Shown in pieces: positions 41,712 to 54,169 of a DNA stretch of 64,000 nucleotides (position 1 is its first letter; every line of letters begins with the position of its first letter). Made by a program: the position numbers and the translations under genes. This DNA is from Cladopsammia gracilis (lineage: Eukaryota; Cnidaria; Anthozoa; Scleractinia; Dendrophylliidae), in contig JAJGOT010000909.1 of the NCBI GenBank assembly GCA_022457155.1, positions 1 to 64,000 on the forward strand. Reading direction: 5' to 3'. The notes under the pieces were generated by a model. That model was not told the DNA's origin. It saw only the letters and a program-made list of their open reading frames with translations, and ran no database searches.

Positions 41712-42756
41712 TTAAGCGACAACATCGGCCAACACCAAACTCTCGTCCCCAGTAAAAGCCACTAATTCCTTGTTTTTGGTGACCCTAAATACAGAAACGC
41801 GTGGAATCTTTGTTCCGCTACATGCTACGTTTTTCTTGCAAAATCTGCAGCATTTTCAATTTCAAGGATGGACTTCTACTGACTTCGAGATTCGAAGAAG
41901 CTGAGTGCGAAGACATAACAATCGTCACATGCTCACGGACGGAGTTTGCGCGATCTACTCGCGCGAGAAATCTGAGAATGATTTCCGTAAATTGATAGAT
42001 GGACAACTTGATAGCAGAAATCCAATTATCCAACTAAGTGACAAAAGTGGGCGGAAGAGGCTCGGTAAAGAAAGTCTCACAGGCTCTCCTTCCTTCTCCC
42101 TCTCCCCAGTCCCCACTCGTTTTTTCTTCGCTACCAACATTTTTCGCTCGCCTCCACTATCTGAGAGCCTGGAACAGGCTAAGCATAGGGTTGCATAATC
42201 AGTTGAACATAGTTTGGTATAGGGTGAGGGTTTCTGAGGCAAAGCGGCACACCCCTACCCGAAAATATACAGAGTACCCCCCCCCCCCCCCCCTAACGGG
42301 CTCCTATTCAGGGCTTAGCCGATCACGAACTAGGAAAGGGGAAGGGAGTAGGGAAGGGAGAAGTGCCGCTCGAAATCGAAACCATTAGTTCGAGTCTATA
42401 AGGAAAGTGGTCATAACTTCATACTCAAAGGGGGACCCATCTTGTGTAGGGGGAAAAGAGAACTATGCATGATGTCACCTGGTATATGATGAGGCTAATG
42501 GACAAAAAATATAATGAGGCTCAATATTCTGCCTGTATGAAGCTTGTATTGCTAGTAAAACGACACAGGAACTGAAGGTTTTAATATTTTTCTAGCTTTT
42601 GCTCCTGATAGAGTGGGACAGCGAAATCTGAATTTCTTAATGACAGTGATGGCTGGCGAAGTAAACTTGGTGCCAAATCACGTGCTAAATGCATGCGCTG
42701 CGAACTAAATTACAACGCCGCCGCGTGAAATCTGTGAAATGTAAGCTTACAACTTA

Positions 42757-43041
42757 ATGCGTCCAACAACAAAACAGCATTTAATGGCGTTCAACAGTAT
42801 TAAAACGAACAATCGTAAAAAGTACCAGACGTACTTTTTTTTTTTATCTAAAACAAAATCAACAAAAGAGTTGCAAAATCACGAGCTAAGTCCGCTGGAT
42901 AAACGGAACGTTACAGAATCCATCGCAGCTGTAGACGCACGCACCCACGGGTGGAATGCACGTGACTTTATACAATCGCACCCGAATAAACGTGACATTA
43001 CATACTTGTACACAATCGTAGACCGTATGCGCGGATTCTGA
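42757..43041 (+). other. Unit-A-specific ~430-bp insertion containing a short open frame
   Basis: Between GGTGCCA (42672) and GGTTGCTGAAAATTTTGAAT (about 43099), unit A has ~430 bp absent from unit B (junction at about 55141-55152). It includes a 94-codon frame with no recognisable motif. I see neither terminal repeats nor a clear duplication, so it may instead be a deletion in B. Confidence 0.35.
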
Positions 43042-44876
43042 CATTCTGAAAATTCAACCTCGTTCCCAGGGTCTCTCTTCTTCCCGCCCCCTGGAGCAGG
43101 TTGCTGAAAATTTTGAATCCGTAACACAGGAAGCATACACTTGAACAGGAATCCCACAATGGTGTTGGGCTCGCCAGCAACAAGACACCTCTTTTAATGT
43201 GAGGGAGGGGGCTGTTGAACAACGACGAATCCTGTCATGTCACAGGCACACCAAGCTCAGTGTGAGAGTCAGTTTACGTGTGGTACCGTATTACGTATAT
43301 GGACATGGCTGCAAATATAAGGATTTGTATGGAAATCCCGGTAATAGATTCAAGTAGATAGTTATGCGCAAAAGTTCTGAATTAAAGAAGCCTCACCATA
43401 TATTATTTTCATGGTGCGTAGCTTGCTTCCTGTGTGGTTACTTTTCCTAATTTACTGATGCGATTAATGTGATTTTTTGTCCTCCACCCCCCCCCCCCCC
43501 CCCCGAACGGGGAAGGCGGGAACTCCCTTATAAAATTGACGGACATTCTTGTCGGGTGTTCCCCATGTTTCCACTCGCATTAATCAGGAAAATAACCAAA
43601 CCGGAAGCAATCAACACGCCATGAAAATAGGGAATAAAAATCCAAGGAAAGGCCATCAAACATTTTTGTGAAGCTAAAACTTGTGTTTAGTCGGATGAAA
43701 CCCGCGCGTTGTTTGTTTAAGTCCTTAAAATTCTCAGTGAGCAGTTATAATCCAATCAAAGTAACATTCAGAAAAACAACTAAGTGACTTTTATGAAACA
43801 TAACTTGGACGAGGCGAATGAAAATGTACGATCGATTTTTTTATAGGCTTATATAAAAAAGGTAAGCTTAAATAGAATGCGTCCTAGTGTAAACGACGGT
43901 GCTTCCAAACAAGGCATCATCCGTAGTTTTCATTTATAAAAAACGTGGCCTTGGATATAATGCACTTTTGTATTGAAACCTAGCTAAAATTCTTTAAGCT
44001 TAAATACAAAAATTAATAATATTAATTGCCCTTTGTCTAGAGTAGACCATTAAAGTTTTTGACGTCGTGATACTGTGTTCAGCAATCTTTGAAACTGTAC
44101 TTTGACAAACAAAGGATCGATGCCACATGCGAGTGTGCTAAAAAGAAATGGTGGCCTTTTATCACAAAGTTCAATAAATTAATTAAGGTGACATCACTAG
44201 AAAAGTGTGTTTTATTTATTCGCTTTCTAAAAATAAAATAATACAAGTCTAGTGGATTTTTTCGAAGTCAATAATCCAAGTATAGATGAAAACTAACAAC
44301 GCAAGAATTAAACTTAAAACACGCGGCCCATCGGAAAAAGAAAATTCAATCACTTTTCCAGAAATTGTACTTACACTTTGGCTCTAAATAACCTCTAACC
44401 TGTCAGTATAGAGTTTTTTGGTAGCTGACCTCAACAGAACTGATATTCATTTCCCATAGAAAGAAGTTGCACCTGACAAAGTCCTTCCCAACGTACAAAA
44501 GCTTATAGAAAACAAGTCCAATGCATGCATGCATGCGAGCCGCTTTTAGCATTTTTAACTCCTTGCCGTGTTGAAATCCTTATTAAAAAGTGATTTTCCC
44601 AGAAGAGCATCCTTCTATCCTTTAGCTACCGAAAACATAACAACTTTGAATTCTACAGTATGCAACTATTTCATGTCTGAAAAGTTTGGATGGGCTGGCC
44701 ATCGATCGAGCAAAGCGACTTCAAACTTTTAGAATCGACGCTTACAAGAGATTGGAGTGGATGGTTGATTAGCATCTGTCCGGTAAGTTGAATTGTCCAG
44801 CCCCCTTCTTACCGCTTCAGTTGCAACAGTTTGTGTTTTAAGACAGATGGAGATCTATGTATCCAGCCGCTGTGGT

Positions 44877-45137
44877 ACTATATAGCTTTCTTTGCTCAAA
44901 CAGGACCATTTTACTTTCTTTTTCACATGCGAAATTACCACCGCGATGGTCGCCATATTTTCAATTTGCTGACTCCGCCTGGCCTGACGCGCTGATTCAT
45001 GAAAGCGAGTCTTACGGAAGTCAACAAGCTCACCGGAAAATGTTTCCGCATTGTTACTAAAAATAACTTTTTTTGCAATTAAGATATCCCAAATTCATTA
45101 CTGGGGGACTCCCTCTCTGTCCAATTATTTTCTCTTG
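44877..45137 (-). repeat. ~260-bp repeat X, inverted copy at the A/B junction
   Basis: Its outer end (GTCCAATTATTTTCTCTTG) abuts the first base of unit B. The equivalent inverted copy 56936-57204 abuts unit C. An inverted repeat therefore sits exactly at each inter-unit junction. Confidence 0.8.
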
Positions 45138-46382
45138 TGTTAATACAAAAGAACTTCGATTCTTAACAATAGCGGCAACCGTAACACGTCACAATATTCA
45201 AAATGGCGGCGCGCGGGAAATTTGAAAGCGAACATAGGCGATATTCATATCCATTTTATTTGTACACTAAAATATATTTGCACCTGCTTTTTAAAATGTT
45301 AAATTTCGACTTATTTCCAACAATTTAACGTCAATTTGTTCTGACAATGGAGGCTCCCTTTAAATAATTCAAAGAGTGTTTTCTTTAGCCTAAAATATTC
45401 TGTTTCTTATAAACTTGGAGTCTATCTGCTTGGCGAATTATTGTGGAGCTGTTTTGTTGCAATGTCAGTTGCTTATCCATGCGAGCTTAAACGGTCTTCA
45501 GTTCGACGAAGAAATTCTCTGACAATTTCGTGAGCTTGCTGCTGTAGAATCAGGTAGAACAAGAGATTATAATTGGACTATTATTTTCTTTTGGGTAGAA
45601 CTGATGAATGCTAATGTTTATTATTCCGCCGCTCTTGATCAAATTTGATGAATTCTTTGAGCTGTTCCACAGCTCTTTCCACAGTGCACCTTCGGTTAAA
45701 ATGGTTTTGGAAAAGTAGCTGTGCTTGTCCAATGATTTCGTTAGCGGCATCTCAACTTGCCACTTTTTACTGATCGGAAAACCAAACATTTTCACTAGCA
45801 CCGAGAAATTCTGCGAAGGCGGCAAGTCGCAAAGCCTGCCAAGCGCCAACTGTAAACAACAAACGACGCGATATCTGGTTAAATCCGATTGGCTACATTT
45901 TGACAGTTGACAGATTTCTTAATTTGGGGGCGGCAGGGGGGTCGTTAAATAAATGTATCAGGCGTTCTTTTTTTCCCTCCCCTCTTTTCTTCCCTCCCCG
46001 CTTTCCGCCGACTTTCCCTCCGAAAAAAAAAGAGCGCCTGATCGCAGGTTATGAAGAACGTTAATTTTTAAAGAAATAAATATAAAAATACTCTCAAAAT
46101 GCTACCTTTTATGAAGTCTTTTTTAATACTGTAAGTTCGATTTACAATCACACAACTCCGGGCCGAAGCCAATAGAAAAAAAAAATTAACAATGAACCAT
46201 ATTGCCCTCGCAATAGTGACAAACTACCCCAATAAACTTAAAAAACAAAACAAAAAACAAACAAACAAACCAAAAAGTTTTTTAACCTAGTCCGAGGTCA
46301 ATGAAAATATTAATAACAAGGATCAAAATTAATCAGCGTCCCTTTCCTGTCGATGAACCGCTGAACTATCCGTCGCCGGTTT

Positions 46383-49300
46383 TCACTTGGGGATGATTGC
46401 CTTTCCCTGAGCATCATGGCTGAAAGGACAGACATGAGCGTTGAATGGGCAAGCAAGTCCCAACTTCTTCTGCCCATCCTTAGAGACTGCAATGACATCA
46501 TTGAAAAACTTGGTGTGAGCAGCTCCGATCTTGCAGGTATCTCGCATCTGTGTCATCTTCTCCACGAACTCCCCAACACATTTGCAGTTCTTGAAAGGGC
46601 AGCCTTCCTTAAATGCCGGGCAGTTACCGGCCACGCCTTTGTGCTTCTTTACCAGGCCAGCCTACGGACACACCCCTTTATCAAAAGCGGGACACTTAAA
46701 CATAGCATCGTTCATGGTGATGCCCATTGGAGTCTAAATTGAAGAAACAAAGCAAAAAAAAATGAAATAAATCGTACAGTGGCACTATTAAAATGAAGGC
46801 TGAAAAGCCGTACTTTCCTGTGCTGCTGATTGTTTTGTTATTCAAGGTGGCTCTATCATTGGAGTTTAGTAAAATCTATTCAAATGTGGAAACGACAGCT
46901 ATCCAGTAATACGTTTCTATTGTGCTGTATACATGACTTTGTATTATCGTTTTGCAAGACAGATGAAGTTTTTAGCCTGTGAATGTCATTTCAGAGCATG
47001 ACCATACATGAATAGTGATTATAAAAGCTGTTTATATATGCATGCTATACAAGAAGGTAACAACTTGCGAATTTGTACTGGCGGCACCATTTGATTATTT
47101 CAATATGTTTAAATGGGCAATGTCACCTAGAAGTATCACTTTCAGATCATACATTATATCAATGGAAACCTACAAATAATGGTCCAGTTTTGTTAACAAA
47201 TACTCTACCAGTGCACAGAAAATGGTATTCGTTATCTTTGGCCGCGGATGGCCAGGATTGCAACTTAAAAATTGGCCAGTTTTTTCAAGTTCCTCCCAAG
47301 TGTGGAAAAATCGCAGAAAAACTACTGAATTGTTCTTAGTGTTGTGAGAGCAAATTCATGTTTGTTGTGAGAGCAAATTCATGTTTGAGCAAAGGTACTT
47401 TGCCAACTAAAACTAATTTCGATTTTGAGACGGCAATACTGCATTATATTGACGGCTAGTTGGGAGAAAATATATTCCGTATTGGGTGGACTCGCGAAGC
47501 GACGGAGCTCAATACGGAGAACATATTTTCTTCCAACGCCGTCAATATAATGCAGTATTGCCGTCTCAAAATCGAAATTAGTTTTTTATCACGATTTAAC
47601 TGTTTTTCGGGCAAAAACAAAAGCAAAACTGAGGATAACTAATGCTGATCAAAACTGAAATTCTTACTAGTCACGAGGTGACGTACACGACGTTTTGTAA
47701 GCGTTATCATATCTTTGTTAAGCAAAAAAGTTTCAAAAACACGGACTTTTCACGCTATAAATTGCTCATTGAAATAGAAACAATTTGTTAGAACATCTTT
47801 TCGAAGTTTTTCAAAGTTACAAACGTCGAAAAAATGAGTAAATAACGCAAACATGTCGAGGTTTTAGTCCAAATCTTTTTTTCATATTAAGATGACGTGA
47901 TAGCGCGCGCACAGCATAGCTCAATGTAAACAAACCGTTCAAACGAACAAAAGTAGCTTTTAAACTTATCTTATTGTTAACTTTCGAGAGAAAGGGTCGT
48001 TGCATTGAATACAGCGTTGTTCAGCTGCCAAACTTGACAAAGTAATCTTTATTTTTGCCCCTCCTATGAAGATAATTTTAAATTTTGGTTTTCTACGGAA
48101 GGAACCCATTAAATTGCCGCGGGAAATTTTCAACCAATCACAGGCTGGTTTTTGAGACGACAATACGACTTTATATTGACGTCTCAGAAGCAGAGAAAAA
48201 TATCTGAGAATCGTGATACTCTGGTGTATTTTGACCAAATCACAGCAGAATCTGCGTGACAATGCCCCTTTAACAAATCGAAACAGTAACGGCCAAATTA
48301 ATAAATTATTTCAACGAAACATACCGCAATGTAGTCCGGACTAACTACAGGTTTTCCACAGGTGTCTTTGGCAAACGGGCAGCCACCCTTAGTTTGGAAA
48401 AAGGGGCACGTTTTTCCCACGGCAGCCTCCTTGGTTTGGGCAGTCAAATGGAGTACCCTGAGAAACTCCACATACGCCTCATCACCTTTGCACTGGTCTC
48501 GCATCTGGCCAAGTTTAGCTTCAAACTCTCCAACGGTTTTGCACTCCTTGAAGGGGCACCCACTCTTAAATGCGGGGCAGTTGCCAGCTGCTCCCTTTTT
48601 TTCTTCTGGGAGTTTGGAAAATGGGCAAACCTTGTCCAAGAATACGGGACACTGGCGCTTAAGATCGTCAAGAGATACCGAGGCTGGATACTGAAATAAA
48701 AGGTAAACAAAGAAGAAAAAAACAATAAAAAGGATGCATTTCTTGAAGTTCTTTTATAGAAGATACTTATTCGATATAAGAAACACTAAAATGTCTCCTA
48801 CAGTGTAAACGGTAATGCAAGACATTCGAAAACAGCCGTATTTTAGAGTAATTTTGGTAGATTGGAATCTTTTGCTGAAAAGGCCATTTTACAGTTGTGT
48901 ACTTTGTAGCCTGGCTTTTAATGAAAGTGAGGCTGGAGTTGACTTTGTTTTGATACAAACCTTCCTGCTTTTTAATGGCAAACATGTTGAACATAATGTA
49001 GAAGAATATGATTTACATACTAGAAGCAGGAAGGTTTGTATTAAAGAATAGTCAACTACACTTCTTAGCTTCGAACAAGAGATTATAATTGGACAGAGAG
49101 GGAGTCTAGGTGCCTTGGCTGGGATATCTTAATTGCAAACAAGTTATTTTTAGTAACAATGCGGACCAATGCGGAAACAGTTTCCGGTGAGCTGGTTGAT
49201 TTCCGGAAGACTTGCTTTCTTGAATCAGCGCGTCAAATCGAGGCGGAGCCAACAAATTTAAAAATGGCGACCATCGCGGTGATAATTTCGCATGTGAAAA

Positions 49301-52300
49301 AGAAAGTAAAATGGTCCTGTTTGAGCAAAGAACGCCTATATACTACCAAGGAAAGGCCACCAAACATTTTTGTGAAGCTAAAAATTGTGTTCAGTCAGTC
49401 GCTGAAATTAAACCCGCGCGGTGTTTGTTTAAGTCCGTAAAATTCTCAGTGACCAATTATAATCCAATCAAAGCAACATTCAGAAAAACAATTGATTTTT
49501 ATGAAACATAACTTGGACAAGGCGAATGAAGATGTCCGATCCATCTTTTTAGAGGCTTGTATAAAAAGGTAAGCTTAAATAGAAATCGTGTACATTCGTA
49601 CAGTACCCGTACGCGGACTTCGGTTTGCTATTCGTACGGAGTCCAAAACTTTCGTCAATTTTCGATGTTATTCTTCACTTTTGTTGATCCACAATATTGA
49701 ATGTTCGTTTAGTTTTACGAAGCGCTTCTGGTAAGCGACGTTAATTTGGCTCAGACTAATTGCTGACTCTCTGTATACCACGCGAGCGACTCATTTCGTG
49801 ACACTTAGAATTTTTTCCGCGTCAAGGAATACTCCCGTACGGCCAACTTCGATTTGCTATTCGTACGGGAGTCAGAATATTTCATTGATTTTCGATGTAT
49901 TTGCTGATTCTTGCCAATCCAAAATATATTTACAGAGGTAAATATAATATTTTGGATTAGCAAGAATCAGCAAATACATAGAAAATATAAAATCAATGAA
50001 ATATTCTGACTCCCCAAAATTCGATACCCTATTTCAGACCATTACCCTGAAATCGATACCCAGTTTCAGATGTTAATCAAACTGCATTTCTCAAGGGCTG
50101 AAAAAAGTAGCTTCCTCTAAAAACCATACCTAATTCCAGACCACAGTGCGCTAAACATACCCTATTTCAGACCAAAATGGTCAGAATCTATACCCTATTT
50201 CAGACCAAAACGGCTTGAAAACCATACCCTTTAGGGCCGCACATACCCATGTAGCTTATATAAGGGAGTACCCCCTCCGGGGGGGGGGGGATAGACACAA
50301 TTCAGTGTCGATCTTAGACGACGGTAATTCAGTAATCTCCGAGTGCGCAATGCCACGTATTTACTAGGAATTATGCAAACTTAGTTTGTCCTGCAGTGTT
50401 ACATGGTGTTAGAGCGACTTTTTGAACCCTTTCAACTTTCAAGAGTGCCTAAACTCAACATTCATGAAAAATCGCAATTTTTATTTTGTAAACTGTATTG
50501 AAAATAAACAATGCTATGCTAAAGTACTGGCGAAGAGCTGGAGGTAATCTTTAATTTGTGGGATCGATCCTATCGATCACACCACAGGATTTCGTTGGTA
50601 GACTTAAAGTGAAAGGATTAACGATACGTGCGTAACCACTTCTTGGTCGTAACTAAGGGCTGCGTTATAAAAACCGCAGGCTGAGGCGAGTCAAAAGATG
50701 CGACCAAGGGTGTGGGAGTCAGGCTGGAAGGCGAAGGAGGGGGAGGGGAGAGGAAGGAAAAAGTACGCCTGCTCGTACTCATTGTTTCTCTTCGTTCGCG
50801 AACGGAGTTCCTGATTGGTGCGGTAGGTTGCATATCGATTGACGCCTTTCAGTCTATGGCGTGTTTTTTCTCCATGTAGATTCGAGGATGCCCTGGCTCC
50901 AGAGTATCAAGAGTGAAATTAACCGCATAAATCATTTGTCGCGAAAAAATAACATAGAGGTCGAACGGCGCCTCGACAACGCTTTACAAAACAAATCGGT
51001 TTTAGGTAATTTTTTACGCAAGTTGTGATAAGAGTTTAACATAAAATGATCGATATTGGGCTGTGTTGAATCGGCACCCAAAGAGACGCCACAGGCCCTA
51101 ATTTAAGTTATGTTTAAATAACTTTCTGATTCTCCCTCGCTGATAATGTTTCAATTGATATTGGTATTTTAGATCTTTGGAACTTAACCTTCGCGGTTAC
51201 GACTGTTAAAAAACTCCGATAATCTATTCACAAGCGCTTGTGTAATACAATTTTGTCAATTTTTTTCTCTACCTAGGAATGCTCCCTCTGTGAAATGTTT
51301 GTCTGGCTTTCCATGCAATTCCGCAAATAGGTTGATTAAATTACAACGGACTACAAACTTGATAAATGTCATGGCAAACCACATTTTTTTCCTTTGACAA
51401 CATGGGCAACTAAAATAATTTCATAAAGAGGGAAGCAATGAAATAGAAAGCTTGAAATTAAAAAAAAAAAAGAAAGAAATCAAACGCATAATCAAAGTGT
51501 ATTTGGAAATACAGATGGTGAAAAATATTATAAGCGCGACGTTTCGGTGTCGTACTGACACCATTATCAAGCGAAAGCGAAAGATAGAAAAAGGACGCGT
51601 TAACAAGCGAAAGGAAATCTGCATACTCTATACAAAAAGCTTAGCCCTATTGTATGAAATTGTATGAAATGCTCCTGATTAGAGAGCACAAGCCATCCCT
51701 AAACAAACAGTCAGATTCCCTTAGGGCTAAGCTTTTTGTATAGAGTATGCAGACTTCCTTTCGCTTGTAAACGTGTCCTTTTTCTATCTTTCGCTTTCGC
51801 TTGATAATGGTGTCAGTACGACACCGAAACGTCGCGCTTATAATATTTTTAACCATCTGTAAATCAAACGCAGCCGTTTTATTGCGTTAAACTTGTTGTT
51901 CATTAAAGCGGTTATTTACTGGTATTACATAATTTAGAAGAGGTGGTGGCGGCTTCGCTGTAGTTTTTCCGCTTAGTCGGAAAGCCCTATTGAAACCAAC
52001 TTTGATACGCGCGCACTACGAGACTAAAAGTTTTTCTTGATAGTTCCCCGGTTCATTATAAGAAGAATTTTGTCGTTTTGCAGAGAGAAGTGCGTTTCTT
52101 AGACATTGCGCTAAATAAAAAAGTCCATGCGGCAGGCGGAACAGTGAAAAGAAAAAATTCTAATCAAGCAGAGGTACAAGTTAAAAAAGTAACACCTTGT
52201 CGGTGAAGTTCTTCACACGAGCAAAGGACACAAGCGTTGTTGTTTAATACGCGAAGGTTTGGCTAATGTAATACGTTCCTGTGGTAGTCCGGATAGTCTA

Positions 52301-52591
52301 CTACGTATATATACTTGTTGATCGTTCCTTTGCTTCCATTTTCAACGTTTAAGCCCTGGAAATCTTATGAATATATAAAAAAATACATATAGTCGCTAAT
52401 GAAAGGATAACTCTACTTTTCATAGTATTTACGACATACATACGTTTCAGGTTGAAGGTAGTGCAATAGAACTATCCCTGTTTATCGCAGTGTGACTAAT
52501 TTCCCCTTAATAAACAGCACCCAGCTTACGTAACTTGATTTATGCTACAACCTTCGAAGAGTGACAACTGAAATTCACTTACTTTTGACAT
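46383..52591 (-). pseudogene. Cys-Pro motif gene, copy B, premature stop in domain 2
   Basis: Exons match copy A: 52591-52583 (Met-Ser-Lys), 48690-48325 (122 codons) and 46733-46383. Splice sites and phases are intact. Exon 2 lacks two codons (Lys-Asn) near its 3' end relative to A and C, and ends YIA instead of YVV. In exon 3, the Tyr codon of VCPY is TAG (46664-46662) where A and C read TAC. A full-length transcript would therefore stop after ~148 aa, with domain 1 complete and domain 2 lost. The rest of exon 3 stays open and close to the other copies, so the stop is recent. It could be a polymorphism, a sequencing error or a functional single-domain product. Domain 1 has the extra Cys (KDTCGK) and domain 2 MRDTCK, as in C. 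Confidence 0.75.
51511..51860. mobile_element. Hairpin of Penelope-like terminal sequence, unit B
   Basis: Same as 35619-35990, but the left arm lacks the ~20-bp insertion, so both arms carry an uninterrupted hammerhead-like motif: minus 51573-51535, and plus about 51795-51840. The motif reads UUGAUAA, stem II GGUGUC/GACACC, GAAAC, GUC. The core differs from consensus at two positions (C3 to U, G8 to A). Confidence 0.7.
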
Positions 52592-52706
52592 GTTGGGTAT
52601 GAAAACGGCGTAAAAGTTGCGCTTAGAAGTCTTGACTCTCGAGTTCGAGCTGTTGTAGTTCTCTCTGTCACTGACAAACCAACTGATGTTGCAACCACGC
52701 CGAATC

Positions 52707-52719
52707 GCTTTTTATAATC
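52707..52719 (-). promoter_or_regulatory. Putative TATA box of Cys-Pro gene B
   Basis: Same GATTATAAAAAGCG and same distance to the proposed start codon (52591) as in unit A. Confidence 0.5.
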
Positions 52720-53656
52720 GATTGGTGATTGACAGGGCATCAGCGGGATAAACACGTGAAAATCACATGGAGCTGAAATAGGTCAACACCCTACCCACGC
52801 CCCCACCTCTACCCCACTACCACCCAGAGCGGCATGCTTTGTGTTGGTATCCGGGAAGGGGGGACTGCCCCATAGATCTAGATAGGTATGTGCGGTCCAA
52901 ATGATCATGGTTTTCAAGCCGTTTTAGCCGAAAAATGGGTATAGATTTTTGCGCATTTGGTCTAAAAAATAGGTTTGATTTCATTGCCTTTTCACTGCCA
53001 TTTTGGCTTCCACTGGGGTAATTTTAATGGGAGGAGGGTTCAAATGCTTATCCGTGCTGACATATAGCATTATGTAACAGAGCTGGAGTTTGACACGTTC
53101 ATAATAATAATATGATTTATTTCATATATATCATTTCACAATAACTGTTTTGTTGTTGTTGTTGCATGATGTCCATGGTGGTGTAATAGGTCAAAGATCG
53201 AACGTGACACATTTGACCATCGATGGTCAGTGGATGGTAACACGACTCCAAGGCTTTTTCTGTTTTTAGAAACCGTCGACGCAGCTTAATTATTCCACTC
53301 TGGATATTTATTAGAGAACGGACCTCTGGAGTTTGGGAGATTTCTGCCAAACATTGCATAAGTCCTTTGTCTGTGTCCAGACATTCACGCTGTGATACGA
53401 TTTCAGGCTTCCCAAGCTACATACGTGATGTATGCGACAGCTTGTGTATACAGCGAAATGTATGGGAAAATCACGGATTCTCTAAAATTGGATAAATAAC
53501 TATCTATCTTGAAATAAAGTTTACCTACCTCAAATGTGTCGTTTACTTGTGTCTTGTACCGAATTTGAAGTCATTCCGACGCCATCGGCGAAGTTATTCG
53601 AAGTCGTTGTCTCCCCTTCTAAAAAGAAGGAAAGGCAGACCACTGCATCGATCCTT

Positions 53657-54169
53657 GAAATCGCGCACGCATCGGGTCGCCATTTACACGGGCCGATTTG
53701 CTTCACGATTTCTCGGGGCCGACAAATCGGCACGACAAATCGCAGCGTGTAAAGGCCTATTTACACGCTGCGATTTGTCGTGCCGATTTGTCGGCCCCGA
53801 GAAATCGTGAAGCAAATCGGCGCGTGTAAATGGCGACCCGATGCGCGCGCGATTTCAGTCCGACATGTCGGCCGATTCGGAAAAAATCTGTGATCGCTTC
53901 ACAGATTTTCGCGTGTCGGGCCCGATTTTAAGAACGAAAACGCAAGCTGGACAAGAAATCACGCAAAACAAATTATATCTGCAGTATTTAAACTAACAAC
54001 AACCTTAATAACCTATTGGATATCATTTGTTTTTCAAGAAGTTCTTAGCAGAAACGTTTTGAAATAAAAAAAAAGTTCATGTACGATGCTTGCACTGTAC
54101 AAAGAGCGCGCGCACGATTTGTCGTGGCCGACAAATCGGCCCGACAAATCGCAGCGTGTAAATAGGCCT
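53657..54169. mobile_element. TTAA-type MITE copies in unit B
   Basis: A ~97-bp inverted fragment (53657-53753) abuts a full-length copy (53752-54169) of the family described at 38698-39113. Unit A has a much larger cluster at the corresponding place. Confidence 0.8.

Larger units (their letters stand above)
28931..45138. repeat. Tandem unit A (~16.2 kb) of a three-unit segmental duplication
   Basis: It starts at GTTAATACAAAAGAACTTCG and carries Cys-Pro gene copy A. Alignable parts match units B and C at about 96-98% by eye. Excess length over unit B comes from the 422-bp element at 28963-29384, a ~4.1-kb stretch (37500-41650) rich in MITEs, and ~430 bp at 42673-43105. Confidence 0.9.
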
